DNA from: Paenibacillus sp. FSL H7-0326
GTDB lineage: Bacteria > Bacillota > Bacilli > Paenibacillales > Paenibacillaceae
Reading direction: 5' to 3'
Assembly (NCBI RefSeq): GCF_001955535.1
Contig: NZ_MPVN01000004.1
Span: 186,001-250,000 of the forward strand
Length of the DNA: 64,000 nucleotides
Shown one piece after another: positions 43,851 through 53,703 of the stretch. The translations under genes were made by a program, and so were the position numbers. Numbering within the stretch: the first letter of the stretch is position 1; every line of letters starts with the position of its first letter. Under the pieces are notes generated by a model that saw only the letters and a program-made list of their open reading frames with translations, did not search any database and had not been told where the DNA came from.

Positions 43851-44567
43851 ATGAATGCATCCATTCTCATTGTGGAGGATGAAGAGAAGATCGCTCGATT
43901 GCTTGAAATCGAGCTGGAGTATGAGAATTATAAAGTGCATAAAACGACAAGCGGCACGGAGGGGCTTGCGGCTTATCAACAAGGGGAGTATGATCTCGTT
44001 CTGCTCGATGTGATGCTGCCGGGACTGAGCGGAATTGAGGTGCTGCGTCGTATTCGCAGTCAAGACGAGCACACGCCGGTCATCTTGCTGACAGCGAAGG
44101 GTTCTGTGGAGGATAAGGTGTCGGGACTTGATCTGGGGGCAACGGATTATATAACCAAGCCGTTCCAGATTGAAGAATTGCTGGCTCGAGTACGGGCTGC
44201 GCTGCGTTTGAGCAGTAAGATGCAGCCGCAATCGGCAGCAGCTTCTAACGCCGGAGAGTTCGAGACGTGGCTCACAGCAGGTAATCTGCGTGTGAATGAG
44301 GCCACTAGAGAGGTCAAACGCGGGGAGGGCTCGATAGAGCTCACTCCCCGTGAATTTGATCTGCTTGTCTATTTGCTGCGCAATCAGCGCCAAGTCTTGA
44401 ATCGAGAGCAAATTCTTGAATCGGTGTGGGGTTACGACTACATGGGAGATACGAATGTGGTTGATGTTTACATTCGTTATGTCCGCAAAAAAGTGGATCA
44501 TGGCCATGAAACCGGACTTATACATACAGTGCGCGGTGTCGGATACGTGCTTAAGGCGGACGCATGA
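43851..44567 (+). CDS. OmpR-family response regulator
   Basis: A 238-residue regulator. Receiver domain: EDEEKI (acidic pair), LVLLDVMLPG (phosphorylated Asp, about 52), LLTAKG (Thr), TKPFQIEELLARV (Lys). C-terminal winged helix with LTPREFDLLVYLL and NVVDVYIRYVRKKVD. Its stop overlaps the kinase start as ATGA, so the pair is translationally coupled. Followed by PepSY-protein genes, the layout of B. subtilis ykoGHI. Confidence 0.94.
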   Translation: MNASILIVEDEEKIARLLEIELEYENYKVHKTTSGTEGLAAYQQGEYDLVLLDVMLPGLSGIEVLRRIRSQDEHTPVILLTAKGSVEDKVSGLDLGATDYITKPFQIEELLARVRAALRLSSKMQPQSAAASNAGEFETWLTAGNLRVNEATREVKRGEGSIELTPREFDLLVYLLRNQRQVLNREQILESVWGYDYMGDTNVVDVYIRYVRKKVDHGHETGLIHTVRGVGYVLKADA

Positions 44568-45940
44568 AGCTGAGAACGACGATTTACGTTTATACGTCCG
44601 TATTTTTTATGGTACTGCTTCTGTTGATTAACGCATTTATCTATATTCTGTTTGATCGCATGTCGATTAATACCCAGACAGCGCGTGCAGAGGCTGAAGC
44701 AAGTGCCGTTGTGGAAGGAATAAAGAACGCAGCGGTGAGCGTTGCTCCGGATGATCTCCTTCGCGCTTTTGTTCCGGCCGATGGCATGCTCCGTCTGGTA
44801 CGGATGTCGGGCGAGGGACCTGTCGTAGCGTCTCCAAACCAGCAGCATCTGGGTCGCCTTGCAGTGACATACCATCCAAACAAGCTATCACAGGTCATTG
44901 AGGTCGAAGGAGCGAGGTATGTATTTGTATCGATGCCGATTATCTGGGTAGACGGTGAGGTCGTAAATATACAAATTACTGAAAGTCTGGCGAGCGCAGA
45001 TAACAATCTGCGTGTATTGCGTAACGTATTATTTTCCGTCACAGTAGCCGCACTGATTGCGGTCATTATTTCCAGCCGTCTGCTTAGCGGAATTATTATC
45101 AAGCCGATATCAAGAATGATTGATACGATGAAAAATATTGAACAGGGCGGCGGATTTAAATCCATTGATCTAGAGAAGAAATCCAAGGATGAGCTCTTTG
45201 AGATGGGTAACACCTTTAATCGCATGATGGACAGGCTGGAGATGAATTATGAGAAGCAGGAGCAATTTGTATCCAATGCCTCTCATGAGCTCAAGACACC
45301 ACTAACGGTCATTGAGAGCTATGCGAGTCTGCTTAAACGCAGAGGAGCAGAGCGGCCTGATCTGTTCAATGAGTCTGTTGAGGCCATTCATTCTGAGGCG
45401 GTAAGGATGCGCGAGATGACAGAGCAGCTGCTGCTCATGGCAAGACAGACTGAATCTGCAGGAGTGAAGCTGGAATCCTGTAATATTGCCGACATGACGC
45501 AGGACACAGCCCGGTCCTATCAGACGGCCTATCGCAGAGAGGTGAATGTGCATATCGAAGCCGCTGAAGCTGATGAGCAGATGTTCGCGATTACGGATCT
45601 TAATAAAGCCAAGCAGCTCCTTATTCTGTTCCTCGATAACGCGAGGAAATATAGTGAAGAGCACATTGATATCTATGTCGAGAAGGAAGAAGGTCATATT
45701 AAAGTATCGATTCGAGATTACGGTATTGGCATGTCGGACAGTGAGCTTGCCAAAGTATATGACCGCTTCTATCGTGTGGATCAGGCCAGAACACGTAAGC
45801 AAGGGGGATCAGGACTCGGGCTGTCGCTGGCCAAAGAGATCGCCGGCCATATTCAGGCAGAGATTGAGCTGAAGAGCCGTCCTGGAGAAGGTACAACGGC
45901 GATATTACGCTTCCCCTCCTTTCTCAGCAAATTCTCATAA
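44564..45940 (+). CDS. Sensor histidine kinase
   Basis: A 458-residue kinase: membrane span about 8-30, an extracytoplasmic sensor of about 130 residues, a second span about 150-172, HAMP to about 225, HisKA with SNASHELKTPLTVIES (phosphorylated His, about 245), and HATPase with LLILFLDNARKYS (N box), DYGIGMS (G1) and GGSGLGLSLAK (G2). It senses an envelope signal; the adjacent PepSY proteins may take part in sensing. Confidence 0.94.
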   Translation: MKLRTTIYVYTSVFFMVLLLLINAFIYILFDRMSINTQTARAEAEASAVVEGIKNAAVSVAPDDLLRAFVPADGMLRLVRMSGEGPVVASPNQQHLGRLAVTYHPNKLSQVIEVEGARYVFVSMPIIWVDGEVVNIQITESLASADNNLRVLRNVLFSVTVAALIAVIISSRLLSGIIIKPISRMIDTMKNIEQGGGFKSIDLEKKSKDELFEMGNTFNRMMDRLEMNYEKQEQFVSNASHELKTPLTVIESYASLLKRRGAERPDLFNESVEAIHSEAVRMREMTEQLLLMARQTESAGVKLESCNIADMTQDTARSYQTAYRREVNVHIEAAEADEQMFAITDLNKAKQLLILFLDNARKYSEEHIDIYVEKEEGHIKVSIRDYGIGMSDSELAKVYDRFYRVDQARTRKQGGSGLGLSLAKEIAGHIQAEIELKSRPGEGTTAILRFPSFLSKFS

Positions 45941-46015
45941 AGCTCCGCTATAATGGCATACATAAGCCATATATGGCTGTGTTGTGATATGAAACTTAAG
46001 AGGGGTGTTCTCCTA

Positions 46016-46795
46016 ATGAACGTTAAAAAGTGGGGTTTATATGGCGGTGTGGCTGCAATTCTGGTGTTAGCGATAGGTCTTTATTATTTTCAGCCATGGA
46101 ATAAATCAGATATTTTATCAGCGGAGGCTGTATCCGAGAGTGTGACTCAGCAGTATCCAGGAACGATAGAGGAAAACAAGCTGCAGGGTGACGAGTATCA
46201 CCTGCGTCTCGTTACGAAGACGGGTGACGAATACCGCCTAACGGTAGATGCGGAGAGTGGAAGCATACAAACCATTGAGCAGATTTCAGAGGGGGAAGTG
46301 GATACACCGGTACCTCAGAGCAGAGAAGCTATCAAGAAGGCTGTCCTGGCCGATACTCCAGGAAAGCTGCTGTTACTGGAGCTTGTCTCTGATTCCCCTG
46401 AAGGAAAATATTACAAAGCTGAGGTACAGACGAAAGATCAGATCGTAGAACTAAGGCTTGATCCGTACAGCGGGGAGGTTCTCTCCCGATCTGAAACAAA
46501 GCCTCAGAATCCCGATTCAGACAATAAACAGCCAGCTGAAACACAGGAACCGATCCGTCTGATCAGTGAACAGGATGCAATCGATATCGCGCTAGCCGAG
46601 GTGAAGGGAGAATTCGAAGACATCGAGCTGCGTGCCAGAGAATCGGATATTCCTTATTATTTGGTTGAAATTGAGAATGTGAGCGGTGAGGAGATGATCG
46701 TTCAAGTGCTTGCCATTACGGGTACGGTCAAATCTGTTGAGCATGAGGATGATTTTGATGACAATGACGATGATCAAGATGATGAGAACCAATAA
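46016..46795 (+). CDS. Membrane-anchored protein with PepSY domains
   Basis: A 259-residue protein: N-terminal anchor (GLYGGVAAILVLAIGLYYF), then two PepSY-like regions separated by a Gln/Pro-rich linker (about 160-180), and an acidic tail of Asp, Glu and Asn. PepSY domains are thought to inhibit peptidases or bind at the cell surface. ATG 46016 is preferred to a longer reading from 45953, which would put cytosolic residues before the anchor. Likely part of the two-component operon. Confidence 0.82.
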   Translation: MNVKKWGLYGGVAAILVLAIGLYYFQPWNKSDILSAEAVSESVTQQYPGTIEENKLQGDEYHLRLVTKTGDEYRLTVDAESGSIQTIEQISEGEVDTPVPQSREAIKKAVLADTPGKLLLLELVSDSPEGKYYKAEVQTKDQIVELRLDPYSGEVLSRSETKPQNPDSDNKQPAETQEPIRLISEQDAIDIALAEVKGEFEDIELRARESDIPYYLVEIENVSGEEMIVQVLAITGTVKSVEHEDDFDDNDDDQDDENQ

Positions 46796-46974
46796 TCCTT
46801 TCTTTAGTACTCAGTTAACTAATCATTAGAGACGATTTCATGTAGCTGAGAAATCACTTCATTTTCTCATCAAATTCTAATCTTACTCTTTCTTTGCTCT
46901 CATTTTGCAGGGGTAAGATGGTGTTGTAAGGGAGAAACGAACAACCCAATAACACGAAATGGAGCTGATGAGTA

Positions 46975-47334
46975 ATGAAGAAACAAGTCGTATTGAGCGG
47001 AGTTTTGGCAGTAGGTTTGATCGCTGGAGGGACGGCAATCTTCGCCGCAAGTAATACGGGAACAGGAACTGCAAGTACAACGGGAAATAGCGGGGTATCC
47101 TCATCCTCCTTCAACCCGGACACGATGATAAACTTCGGTGAGGCGAAGAAAGCAGCGCTGAAGGCAGCTGGGAATAAAGGTCATATCGATGATATCGATT
47201 TGGAGAGATATAATAACAAAGCCTTCTATGATGTAGAAATCGAGCAAGGCGACAAAGATGTTACCGTTCATATCGATGCTTACACGGGCGGCAAGGTGCT
47301 GTCTGTAGACAAGGACGAGCGTGACGACGATTAA
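46975..47334 (+). CDS. Secreted PepSY-domain protein (YkoI-like)
   Basis: A 119-residue exported protein. Signal peptide about 1-25 (VLSGVLAVGLIAGGTAIFAA), then one PepSY domain (INFGEAKKAALKAAG, VHIDAYTGGKVLSVD) and a short acidic end. B. subtilis YkoI is encoded next to the YkoGH two-component pair, as here. A GAGCTGATG region precedes the ATG. Confidence 0.85.
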   Translation: MKKQVVLSGVLAVGLIAGGTAIFAASNTGTGTASTTGNSGVSSSSFNPDTMINFGEAKKAALKAAGNKGHIDDIDLERYNNKAFYDVEIEQGDKDVTVHIDAYTGGKVLSVDKDERDDD

Positions 47335-47388
47335 TCGAGAGTGAGTTGGTTAACAATTACAGCCTTATTAGATGTAGATGCATGATGG

Positions 47389-47417
47389 AAGGCCCTCACG
47401 AGTGAGGGCCTTTTTTT
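47389..47417 (+). terminator. Terminator after PepSY gene
   Basis: AAGGCCCTCAC and GTGAGGGCCTT form a perfect 11-base stem around GA, followed by T. Confidence 0.95.
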
Positions 47418-47570
47418 GATTTGAATAGCTAGATTAACTTAACAAAATATCCCTAGTAAGTTTCTTTATGCTGTGGCGAACGATAACAATGATGAATGAT
47501 GCAAATGTTGAAGTTTATGCTAATTCATACGTTATACGTGAATCGACGGATAGAGGGGGTAAAGTGATAC

Positions 47571-49184
47571 ATGAGAGATCTACTGTGCAAGGTAATGATC
47601 ATGGTTCTTATTCTAAGCTTGGCAACAGGGTGCCAGCATCAAAGCTCGCAATCCGAGGATCAAGATCTGCTGCACGTGAAGTCGGCGGACAGAGTTCAAT
47701 CCAAGAAGGTTATATTTCTGCTGGTCGATTCGTTAATGGCAGAAGCCATTGATCAGGGTATCCGGCAGGGTGAGCTGCCAAGCTTCAAATACTTAATCGA
47801 TCACGGCCAATATTACAGGGATATGGTTACCTCCTTTCCTACGATGTCGGTTTCTATTGACAGTTCTTTGCTGACGGGTACCTATCCTGATGAGCATCAA
47901 GTTCCAGGACTCGTGTGGTATTCCGAACAGGAGAAGAGATTGATCAACTATGGATCAGGTCCTGCGGAGATCTGGAATCATGGCATCAACAGAACACTAG
48001 CGGATGCTCTGATACATCTAAACGACAAGCATCTGAGCTCGCAGCATTCCACAATCTATGAGGATTTGGCACGTAAACATCTAAAATCCGGTTCAATAAA
48101 CGGGTTGATCTACCGAGGGATGTCGGATCATACACTTCAGCTTCCCGCTTGGGTGTATGGACCGTCTTCATTGCCGCAGCAAATCCAGGTCAAGGGCCCG
48201 GATCTGCTATCTTTGGGGTCGATCGCCAATCCATTAGAGAAATCGTCCGGGGATACAACTGCGCATAATTTGCCCGATGGTCTCCCTGATCGGATGGGTC
48301 TTACGAACAAATACTCTGTAGAAGCAGTAAAATATTTGGTGAAGCAAAACAAGCTGCCTGATTTTCTATTTGCCTATCTTCCCGATTTGGATCAAAAAAT
48401 ACATAAGAGCGGCCCGCCTGGACTAAAGGGAGTCAAAGAAGTAGACAAGCAGCTTGACGGAATCCTGCAGGCTTTTGGATCGCGCGAGACAGCGATGGAT
48501 AAGTCAATTATTATCATTGCGGGAGACAGCGGAATGACGAGACTGCTGCCGAAGGATCAGAAATCGGTGATTGATCTGCCCGATCTGTTCACAGGTTATC
48601 AAGTTCTTCGTGCCGGTAAGGAAGTCAATGACGAGACAGATATCATTCTCGCTGTGAATGAAACGATGGCTTATGTATATCCAAACCTTGCTGTGAAGTC
48701 CTATGAAGAATGGGCTCGTCTGATGACGATAGACCCTCGTATCGATTTTGTATCATGGCAGGAGGGTGAATGGATTCATGTACGCCAAGGGGGAACGAAC
48801 AAGGAGCTTATGTATCGAGCTGGCGGGAGCCTTGCCGATCCCTACCAGCAGAATTGGACGATTAAAGAGGCGGGGAATGTACTGGATTTGAGCATAGATG
48901 AGGGGCGTGGATCGTTAAAATATGGTGACTATCCTGATGTGCTCCGGCGATTGTCTAGTGCACTTCACTCCCATCCAGGAGATTTCATGGTCGTCACAGC
49001 CAAGCCGGGATATGAATTGGCGGATCGCAGCTCACCGACACATGAAGGTGGCGGCGGGCATGGTTCCATCCGCAAGGACGAGTCACTCATCCCTCTAATT
49101 ATATACGGAACGGATCAGAAGCCGCCTGAACATGTAAGGATTATTGATTTGAAAGGATTTGTGCTGCAGCTGCTCGCGGACTGA
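47571..49184 (+). CDS. Alkaline-phosphatase-superfamily lipoprotein
   Basis: A 537-residue lipoprotein: signal peptide ending in the lipobox LATGC (Cys about 21), then a phosphodiesterase/phosphatase-superfamily domain. Metal and catalytic residues can be placed: FLLVDSLMAEA (Asp), SFPTMSVS (Thr nucleophile), LPDLDQKIHKSGP (Asp, His), IIAGDSGM (Asp) and THEGGGGHG (His). It would hydrolyse a phosphoester outside the membrane; substrate unknown. Confidence 0.87.
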   Translation: MRDLLCKVMIMVLILSLATGCQHQSSQSEDQDLLHVKSADRVQSKKVIFLLVDSLMAEAIDQGIRQGELPSFKYLIDHGQYYRDMVTSFPTMSVSIDSSLLTGTYPDEHQVPGLVWYSEQEKRLINYGSGPAEIWNHGINRTLADALIHLNDKHLSSQHSTIYEDLARKHLKSGSINGLIYRGMSDHTLQLPAWVYGPSSLPQQIQVKGPDLLSLGSIANPLEKSSGDTTAHNLPDGLPDRMGLTNKYSVEAVKYLVKQNKLPDFLFAYLPDLDQKIHKSGPPGLKGVKEVDKQLDGILQAFGSRETAMDKSIIIIAGDSGMTRLLPKDQKSVIDLPDLFTGYQVLRAGKEVNDETDIILAVNETMAYVYPNLAVKSYEEWARLMTIDPRIDFVSWQEGEWIHVRQGGTNKELMYRAGGSLADPYQQNWTIKEAGNVLDLSIDEGRGSLKYGDYPDVLRRLSSALHSHPGDFMVVTAKPGYELADRSSPTHEGGGGHGSIRKDESLIPLIIYGTDQKPPEHVRIIDLKGFVLQLLAD

Positions 49185-49185
49185 A

Positions 49186-50220
49186 TTAAGCAAACTTGGC
49201 TTCGGCAATGGAATCGGCTGCAGCAGCCGTTGTAATGCCGTTCTTGCGAGCATAATCGTACAGATACTTAAGGGTATGGGGTATCTTCTCTACGGCTGCA
49301 GCCGCCCCCCGTGCCCCGGTTCCGGCAAGCTCTGCGCCGGTACTAAGGATTCCTCCTGCATTAATGGCATAATCAGGAGCATACAGAATATTTCGCTGCT
49401 CCAGCATATCGCACAGCTGTTCATCAGCCAGCTGGTTGTTAGCTGCACCGGCAATAATCCCGCAGGACAGCTGGGGAATGCTCAGATGAGTAAGTGTTCC
49501 GCCCATCGCGCAGGGAGCATAGACCTCACAGCTATGCAGATGAATATCGTCAGGTGAGACGGCTAATGCTTTGAATTCACGAACAGCTTGACTCATTTTT
49601 CCTGAATCAATATCAGATACGATCAGCTGAGCCCCGGCCTGATGAAGGCGCCTTGCCAAGGCATATCCGACTTTGCCCAGTCCTTGGAGCGCGACGCGGA
49701 CTCCATTCATATCACTCAGTCCATATTTATGGGTCAGTGAAGTCTGAATGCCAAGAAATACACCATAGGCAGTCATTTCGGCAGTGAAGTTTCCGGTTGC
49801 TCCGAGCGTTCCGCTCTGATCGGTCACATGCCTCGTTTCACGATGGATCTGGTCCATATCGTGTGGAGTCGTGCCAAGATCAACCCCGGTAATGTACTCT
49901 CCGTGTAGTCTCTCTATGAATCGGCCGAGTGCAGCAAATGCTTCATCCCGCCTCATCCCAGCATGCTCCATGACTACGGCCTTGCCTCCGCCGTAGGGCA
50001 ATCCGGAAATAGCCGCCTTATAGGTCATGCCTCTGGCGAGCTTCATGGCATCCTGGGCTGCCTCCTGCTCCGAAGCATACGACCATAAACGGCAGCCGCC
50101 TAGTGCCGGTCCCAGCTTGGTGCTGTGCAAGGCGATAACGGCTTTGAGACCACTCTTCTGATCCTGACAAAATACGAGCTGCTCCATCCCGCGGTCCTGC
50201 ATTGCCTTCCAGAGATCCAT
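49186..50220 (-). CDS. Leucine/phenylalanine/valine dehydrogenase family
   Basis: A 344-residue NAD-dependent amino-acid dehydrogenase. YGGGKAVV (about 75) carries the catalytic Lys, followed by TGVDLGTTPHDM, GATGNFTAEMTAYGVF and the Rossmann ALQGLGKVGYALARRL (about 178). Closest by eye to leucine dehydrogenase, about 20 residues shorter at the N-terminus than B. subtilis Bcd. Exact amino acid not decidable. The stop lies next to that of the lipoprotein gene, which is convergent. Confidence 0.88.
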   Translation of the reverse strand: MDLWKAMQDRGMEQLVFCQDQKSGLKAVIALHSTKLGPALGGCRLWSYASEQEAAQDAMKLARGMTYKAAISGLPYGGGKAVVMEHAGMRRDEAFAALGRFIERLHGEYITGVDLGTTPHDMDQIHRETRHVTDQSGTLGATGNFTAEMTAYGVFLGIQTSLTHKYGLSDMNGVRVALQGLGKVGYALARRLHQAGAQLIVSDIDSGKMSQAVREFKALAVSPDDIHLHSCEVYAPCAMGGTLTHLSIPQLSCGIIAGAANNQLADEQLCDMLEQRNILYAPDYAINAGGILSTGAELAGTGARGAAAAVEKIPHTLKYLYDYARKNGITTAAAADSIAEAKFA

Positions 50221-50462
50221 GGCTGATGCGCCTCCTCCGTTGTTCTATCTGCACCTTATATTTGTCTAATATATTCGCATCGTCTCTTGAAAGCGCATGG
50301 ACAGATGTACCGATTATTGGTGCTTCGCAGGAAACGGCTTGATTCAGTATAATGATACAGGTGTAATACAATTGGATATGCTGTATTTAGGAACATCGGA
50401 TAAGGCACCGAATAAGAAGAGCGTATTGGGGCTTACAGCTTGGCAGACAGGAGTGTGATGAC

Positions 50463-50978
50463 ATGGGCACAACGTTGCTTTTTATTTTTGCAATCCAGAT
50501 TGTATACGTATCGGCTTATACGCTGAGGATGATTCTGACGCTGAAGGGCCAGAAGTATATCGCGGCGCTCATCAGTATGGTCGAGATCGTTATTTATGTA
50601 CTCGGATTAAATCTGGTGCTTAGTTACTTGGATCAGATTGCCGCCTTGGTCGTATATGCGGTTGGCTACGGTCTGGGTATCTTGATCGGGGCCTGGATTG
50701 AGGAGAAGATCGCTCTTGGCTATGTGACAGTCAAAGTGATCTGTGACCAGGCAAGAGGAACGATTGTAACCACGCTTAGAGAAAAAGGCTACGGGGTTAC
50801 CTCGTGGCTCGGCAATGGACGGGACGGAGACCGGCTCGTGATGGAAATACTGGCGAAGCGTAAAAATCAGAAGAGGCTCTACCAGTCCATTCTGGAGCTG
50901 GATCCCAAGGCGTTTATTATTACGGTGGAGCCCAAGCAGTTCCATGGAGGATTTTGGACAAGATCTATTAAGCGATAA
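50463..50978 (+). CDS. UPF0316 / DUF2179 membrane protein (YebE-like)
   Basis: A 171-residue protein with three N-terminal membrane segments followed by a soluble DUF2179 domain (VTVKVICDQARGTIVTTLREKGYGVT, about 87-112, and FIITVEPKQFHGGFW near the end). Function unknown. AGGAGTGTGATG supplies the ribosome site. Confidence 0.9.
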   Translation: MGTTLLFIFAIQIVYVSAYTLRMILTLKGQKYIAALISMVEIVIYVLGLNLVLSYLDQIAALVVYAVGYGLGILIGAWIEEKIALGYVTVKVICDQARGTIVTTLREKGYGVTSWLGNGRDGDRLVMEILAKRKNQKRLYQSILELDPKAFIITVEPKQFHGGFWTRSIKR

Positions 50979-51092
50979 CAGACTGAACTCATCTCAAAAT
51001 GAGGATACCAAAAACAATGAGCTAAAGATTGCATGAGTATAAAGAGACTAAAAGCTTGTAAAGTCCAAGAAGTCCAATGAATCTAAAGCCTA

Positions 51093-51136
51093 AGAGCCTG
51101 GCGAGCACCATAGCGGTGTGAGCAGGCTCTTTTTCT
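51093..51136 (+). terminator. Terminator after UPF0316 gene
   Basis: AGAGCCTG (51093-51100) pairs with CAGGCTCT (51123-51130), followed by TTTTTCT. A related sequence occurs at about 54420-54462. Confidence 0.8.
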
Positions 51137-51276
51137 ATTACAGCGCATGTGAAGAAATGATTATTTTCCTGCTGAAGGAGTGCATTATCTAGCCCACAGC
51201 TGTTCTGCTGATTATTGTTGTAATCGCTTTCAGACGTTAAATTGAGAGCAATTCGAAACAGAGGAGGCAAGAAATA

Positions 51277-52710
51277 ATGAAAAGAAAGCACAAACCTTGG
51301 AGGACGCTGTTTGCAGCGGTCATTAGTCTCGCGCTGGTCATAACGGTTGTTCCTCTACAACAGACGGCTGCAGCAGGAATTACAGATTATAACCTGACAG
51401 GCTTCTCGGCCGGGAATACGGGAGGGGGGATTGTCAGCGAGACCGACACAGCAAAATATCGAAAAGTTTATAATGCCACAGAACTGGCGGCCGCATTAAA
51501 GAAAGGATCAGGTGTCAAGGTAGTGGAGATTATGAACGACCTTAATCTAGGCTGGAACGAGCTTCCTGCTGCGGCTCAAACGTCGCCTTTTGCCGAGCAT
51601 AATGATGCCTTGACTCACCCTGTGCTGAAACAGACGGGTGTCAGCAAGCTGACCATTGACGGATTTAATGGACTTACGATCTTCTCTGCAAATGGAGCTA
51701 CAATCAAGCATGCAGCGATCAGCGTGAAGCGCAGCCAGAATGTGATCATTCGAAATCTAGAGTTCGATGAGCTATGGGAGTGGGATGAATCCTCTAAGGG
51801 GGATTATGACAAGAATGACTGGGATTACATTACCCTTGAGGAGACCAGCAAAGTGTGGATCGACCACTGTACGTTTCATAAAGCCTATGACGGGCTGGTC
51901 GATTCGAAAAAAGGAACAAATGGTGTCACGATCTCGTGGTCAGTATTCAAGGGTGATGACAGAAGCGCAAACAGCTGGGTTACACAGCAGATCAATGAAC
52001 TGGAAGCAAACCGCTCCTCCTATCCAATGTACAATGATCTGCGCAGCACCGCGGTAGGTCTGAGCAAGGACGATATTATTGCCATCGCAGCCTCTCAGAA
52101 AAAAGGACATCTCGTCGGCTCGACTTCATTTGACTCCGGAAATCCAAGTCTATCGATAACATTGCATCATAATTACTACAAGGATATTCAAGATCGCTTG
52201 CCGCGCCTCCGGGGCGGAAACGCACATGCCTATAACATCGTTATGGACAGTGGAGATGCGAGGCTGGCCAAGCAGCGAATTACACCGGCGATGGCTGCTG
52301 CCATCTCATCCAAAGGATATAAGTTTGATGTAACGAGCAATGGAGCTATCTCAACCGAGGGAGGCGCTGTGCTCGTTGAGAAATCAAGCATCATCGGCAT
52401 CCAGTATCCAATGCGCAACAACCAGACGGACCCATCCGATGCTTCGTACACAGGTAAAATTCGCGCCGTTGACACGATGTATTCACTTGATGGCTCCTCC
52501 TTCCGGGGCAGCAGTGATACAGCTGGCAGCCCGCTCGCACCTGTGCCTGCCCCAATTGTTCCGTTCAGCTGGAGCGGGATAACCTCGCTGCCTTACAGCT
52601 ACACGATGGATGATCCTTCGACGCTCCAATCGAGACTCACGGGAGCGGCAGGAGCGGGAGCAGGCAAGCTGAGCTGGAGCAAGGACAATTGGCTGAAGAC
52701 GGCTTATTAA
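51277..52710 (+). CDS. Secreted pectate lyase (PL1)
   Basis: A 477-residue exported lyase. Signal peptide to about residue 36 (PLQQTAAAG). PL1 landmarks: VSKLTIDGFNGLTIF, VIIRNLEFDELW, the calcium-binding WDYITLEETSKVWIDHCTF (about 178-197), and HHNYYKDIQDRLPRLRGGNAH (about 290-310) with the catalytic Arg region. It splits polygalacturonate by beta-elimination. GAGGAGG precedes the start. It complements the large rhamnogalacturonan enzyme at 3.9-9.1 kb. Confidence 0.94.
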   Translation: MKRKHKPWRTLFAAVISLALVITVVPLQQTAAAGITDYNLTGFSAGNTGGGIVSETDTAKYRKVYNATELAAALKKGSGVKVVEIMNDLNLGWNELPAAAQTSPFAEHNDALTHPVLKQTGVSKLTIDGFNGLTIFSANGATIKHAAISVKRSQNVIIRNLEFDELWEWDESSKGDYDKNDWDYITLEETSKVWIDHCTFHKAYDGLVDSKKGTNGVTISWSVFKGDDRSANSWVTQQINELEANRSSYPMYNDLRSTAVGLSKDDIIAIAASQKKGHLVGSTSFDSGNPSLSITLHHNYYKDIQDRLPRLRGGNAHAYNIVMDSGDARLAKQRITPAMAAAISSKGYKFDVTSNGAISTEGGAVLVEKSSIIGIQYPMRNNQTDPSDASYTGKIRAVDTMYSLDGSSFRGSSDTAGSPLAPVPAPIVPFSWSGITSLPYSYTMDDPSTLQSRLTGAAGAGAGKLSWSKDNWLKTAY

Positions 52711-52837
52711 CTCTTGCACCAAGCTGGATGTTCCGTAAGCGTTTTGGCTTTAGCTGCACGCAACTGTTCCAGCTCAACTTCGTCCTTTTGTTTCATCCAG
52801 AAGTAATGGTTTGTCGTTACTCGTAGCGAAGAGACTC

Positions 52838-53542
52838 CTAGATATAGTGCAATAATCTTCTTAAACAGTCGGTCAACAACCAACTTGAGAAACCTATTAG
52901 TAAAAGCGGCATTGCAATGGCTATTGTCGCGTTCATCACACGTTTGAATTTCACTTCGAATAATTGGTATCGGCTATTGTCCAGTTTAACAAACACAATA
53001 TAGACAAGGATCATAGGTAAAATATATAGAAAGCTGTATATCAGAAGAAACAAAGGCTCTATTGTCGTCTGGTTCTCCAGTGTTGCGAGCGTGGCAATAA
53101 ATGCACCGTACGGTAACGCAGTAGGCAGGTCGACTAAGGTTGACCCAGCCGCAAGGAGAAGTAACGACACGGGATTTACAAAGCGTGCTGACCGCCCGAC
53201 CCAATCTGGCAGCGGAACTTTTCGTTTCCACCTCATCCACGACCGCCATGCTAAGGTAATGCCGAAACCCAGCATAAGAACGGCTGCTGCCAATTCCAGC
53301 CAGCCAATGAAGGGTTCCACTTTAACCATAATGCTCATTATAAGAGGCGCAACAAATCGTTCCGCTCCCCAGAGAGACAGAAGGCCAAACAAGAAATAAA
53401 TGAAAAAAGTAGCTCCGATATAATACCAGGCATGCTGTCGCCTCGTTACCAGCGGCATGAGAAGTATCATAGTGGCGATCGTAGACGGATTCAGACTATC
53501 CAGCAGCCCCCATCCAATCATCGACATGATAATTGTCACCAT
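52838..53542 (-). CDS. GAP/LysE-like exporter family membrane protein
   Basis: A 234-residue protein with about six spans, beginning GWGLLDSLNPSTIATMILLMP, the NPxT signature of the GAP (Sap)/LysE-like superfamily. It would export a small solute; substrate unknown. The promoter region contains a perfect TetR-type palindrome, and the divergent gene encodes a TetR-family repressor, so it is probably repressed until an inducer appears. Confidence 0.82.
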   Translation of the reverse strand: MVTIIMSMIGWGLLDSLNPSTIATMILLMPLVTRRQHAWYYIGATFFIYFLFGLLSLWGAERFVAPLIMSIMVKVEPFIGWLELAAAVLMLGFGITLAWRSWMRWKRKVPLPDWVGRSARFVNPVSLLLLAAGSTLVDLPTALPYGAFIATLATLENQTTIEPLFLLIYSFLYILPMILVYIVFVKLDNSRYQLFEVKFKRVMNATIAIAMPLLLIGFSSWLLTDCLRRLLHYI

Positions 53543-53585
53543 TGTTCCATCTCCAAGTCGTAAGTGAAGTTTTGATGATGAAAAA

Positions 53586-53615
53586 ATAATACCGTCCAGA
53601 CGGTCTTTTTGTCAA
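53586..53615 (-). promoter_or_regulatory. Promoter of the GAP-family exporter
   Basis: On the minus strand: TTGACA (53615-53610), an 18-base spacer and TATTAT (53591-53586). Confidence 0.7.
53591..53604. promoter_or_regulatory. TetR-type operator between divergent genes
   Basis: ACCGTC-CA-GACGGT, a perfect palindrome placed exactly between the -35 and -10 elements of the exporter promoter. Bound repressor would block RNA polymerase. Confidence 0.75.
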
Positions 53616-53637
53616 ATTCAGCCCTCCTTTTCCTATT

Positions 53638-53666
53638 TTGACCTCTTTAGGGTTTCATGCTATAGT
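53638..53666 (+). promoter_or_regulatory. Promoter of the TetR-family gene
   Basis: TTGACC, 17 bases, TATAGT. Close to consensus and about 38 bases before the start codon. Confidence 0.7.
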
Positions 53667-53703
53667 ATGGGCACAATTATGGAGAGTCGGGGGCTTAAAG
53701 AGA

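Noticed and set aside
47468..47752. 94-codon ORF overlapping the lipoprotein start
   Set aside because: It overlaps the lipoprotein's signal peptide in another frame and has no ribosome site.
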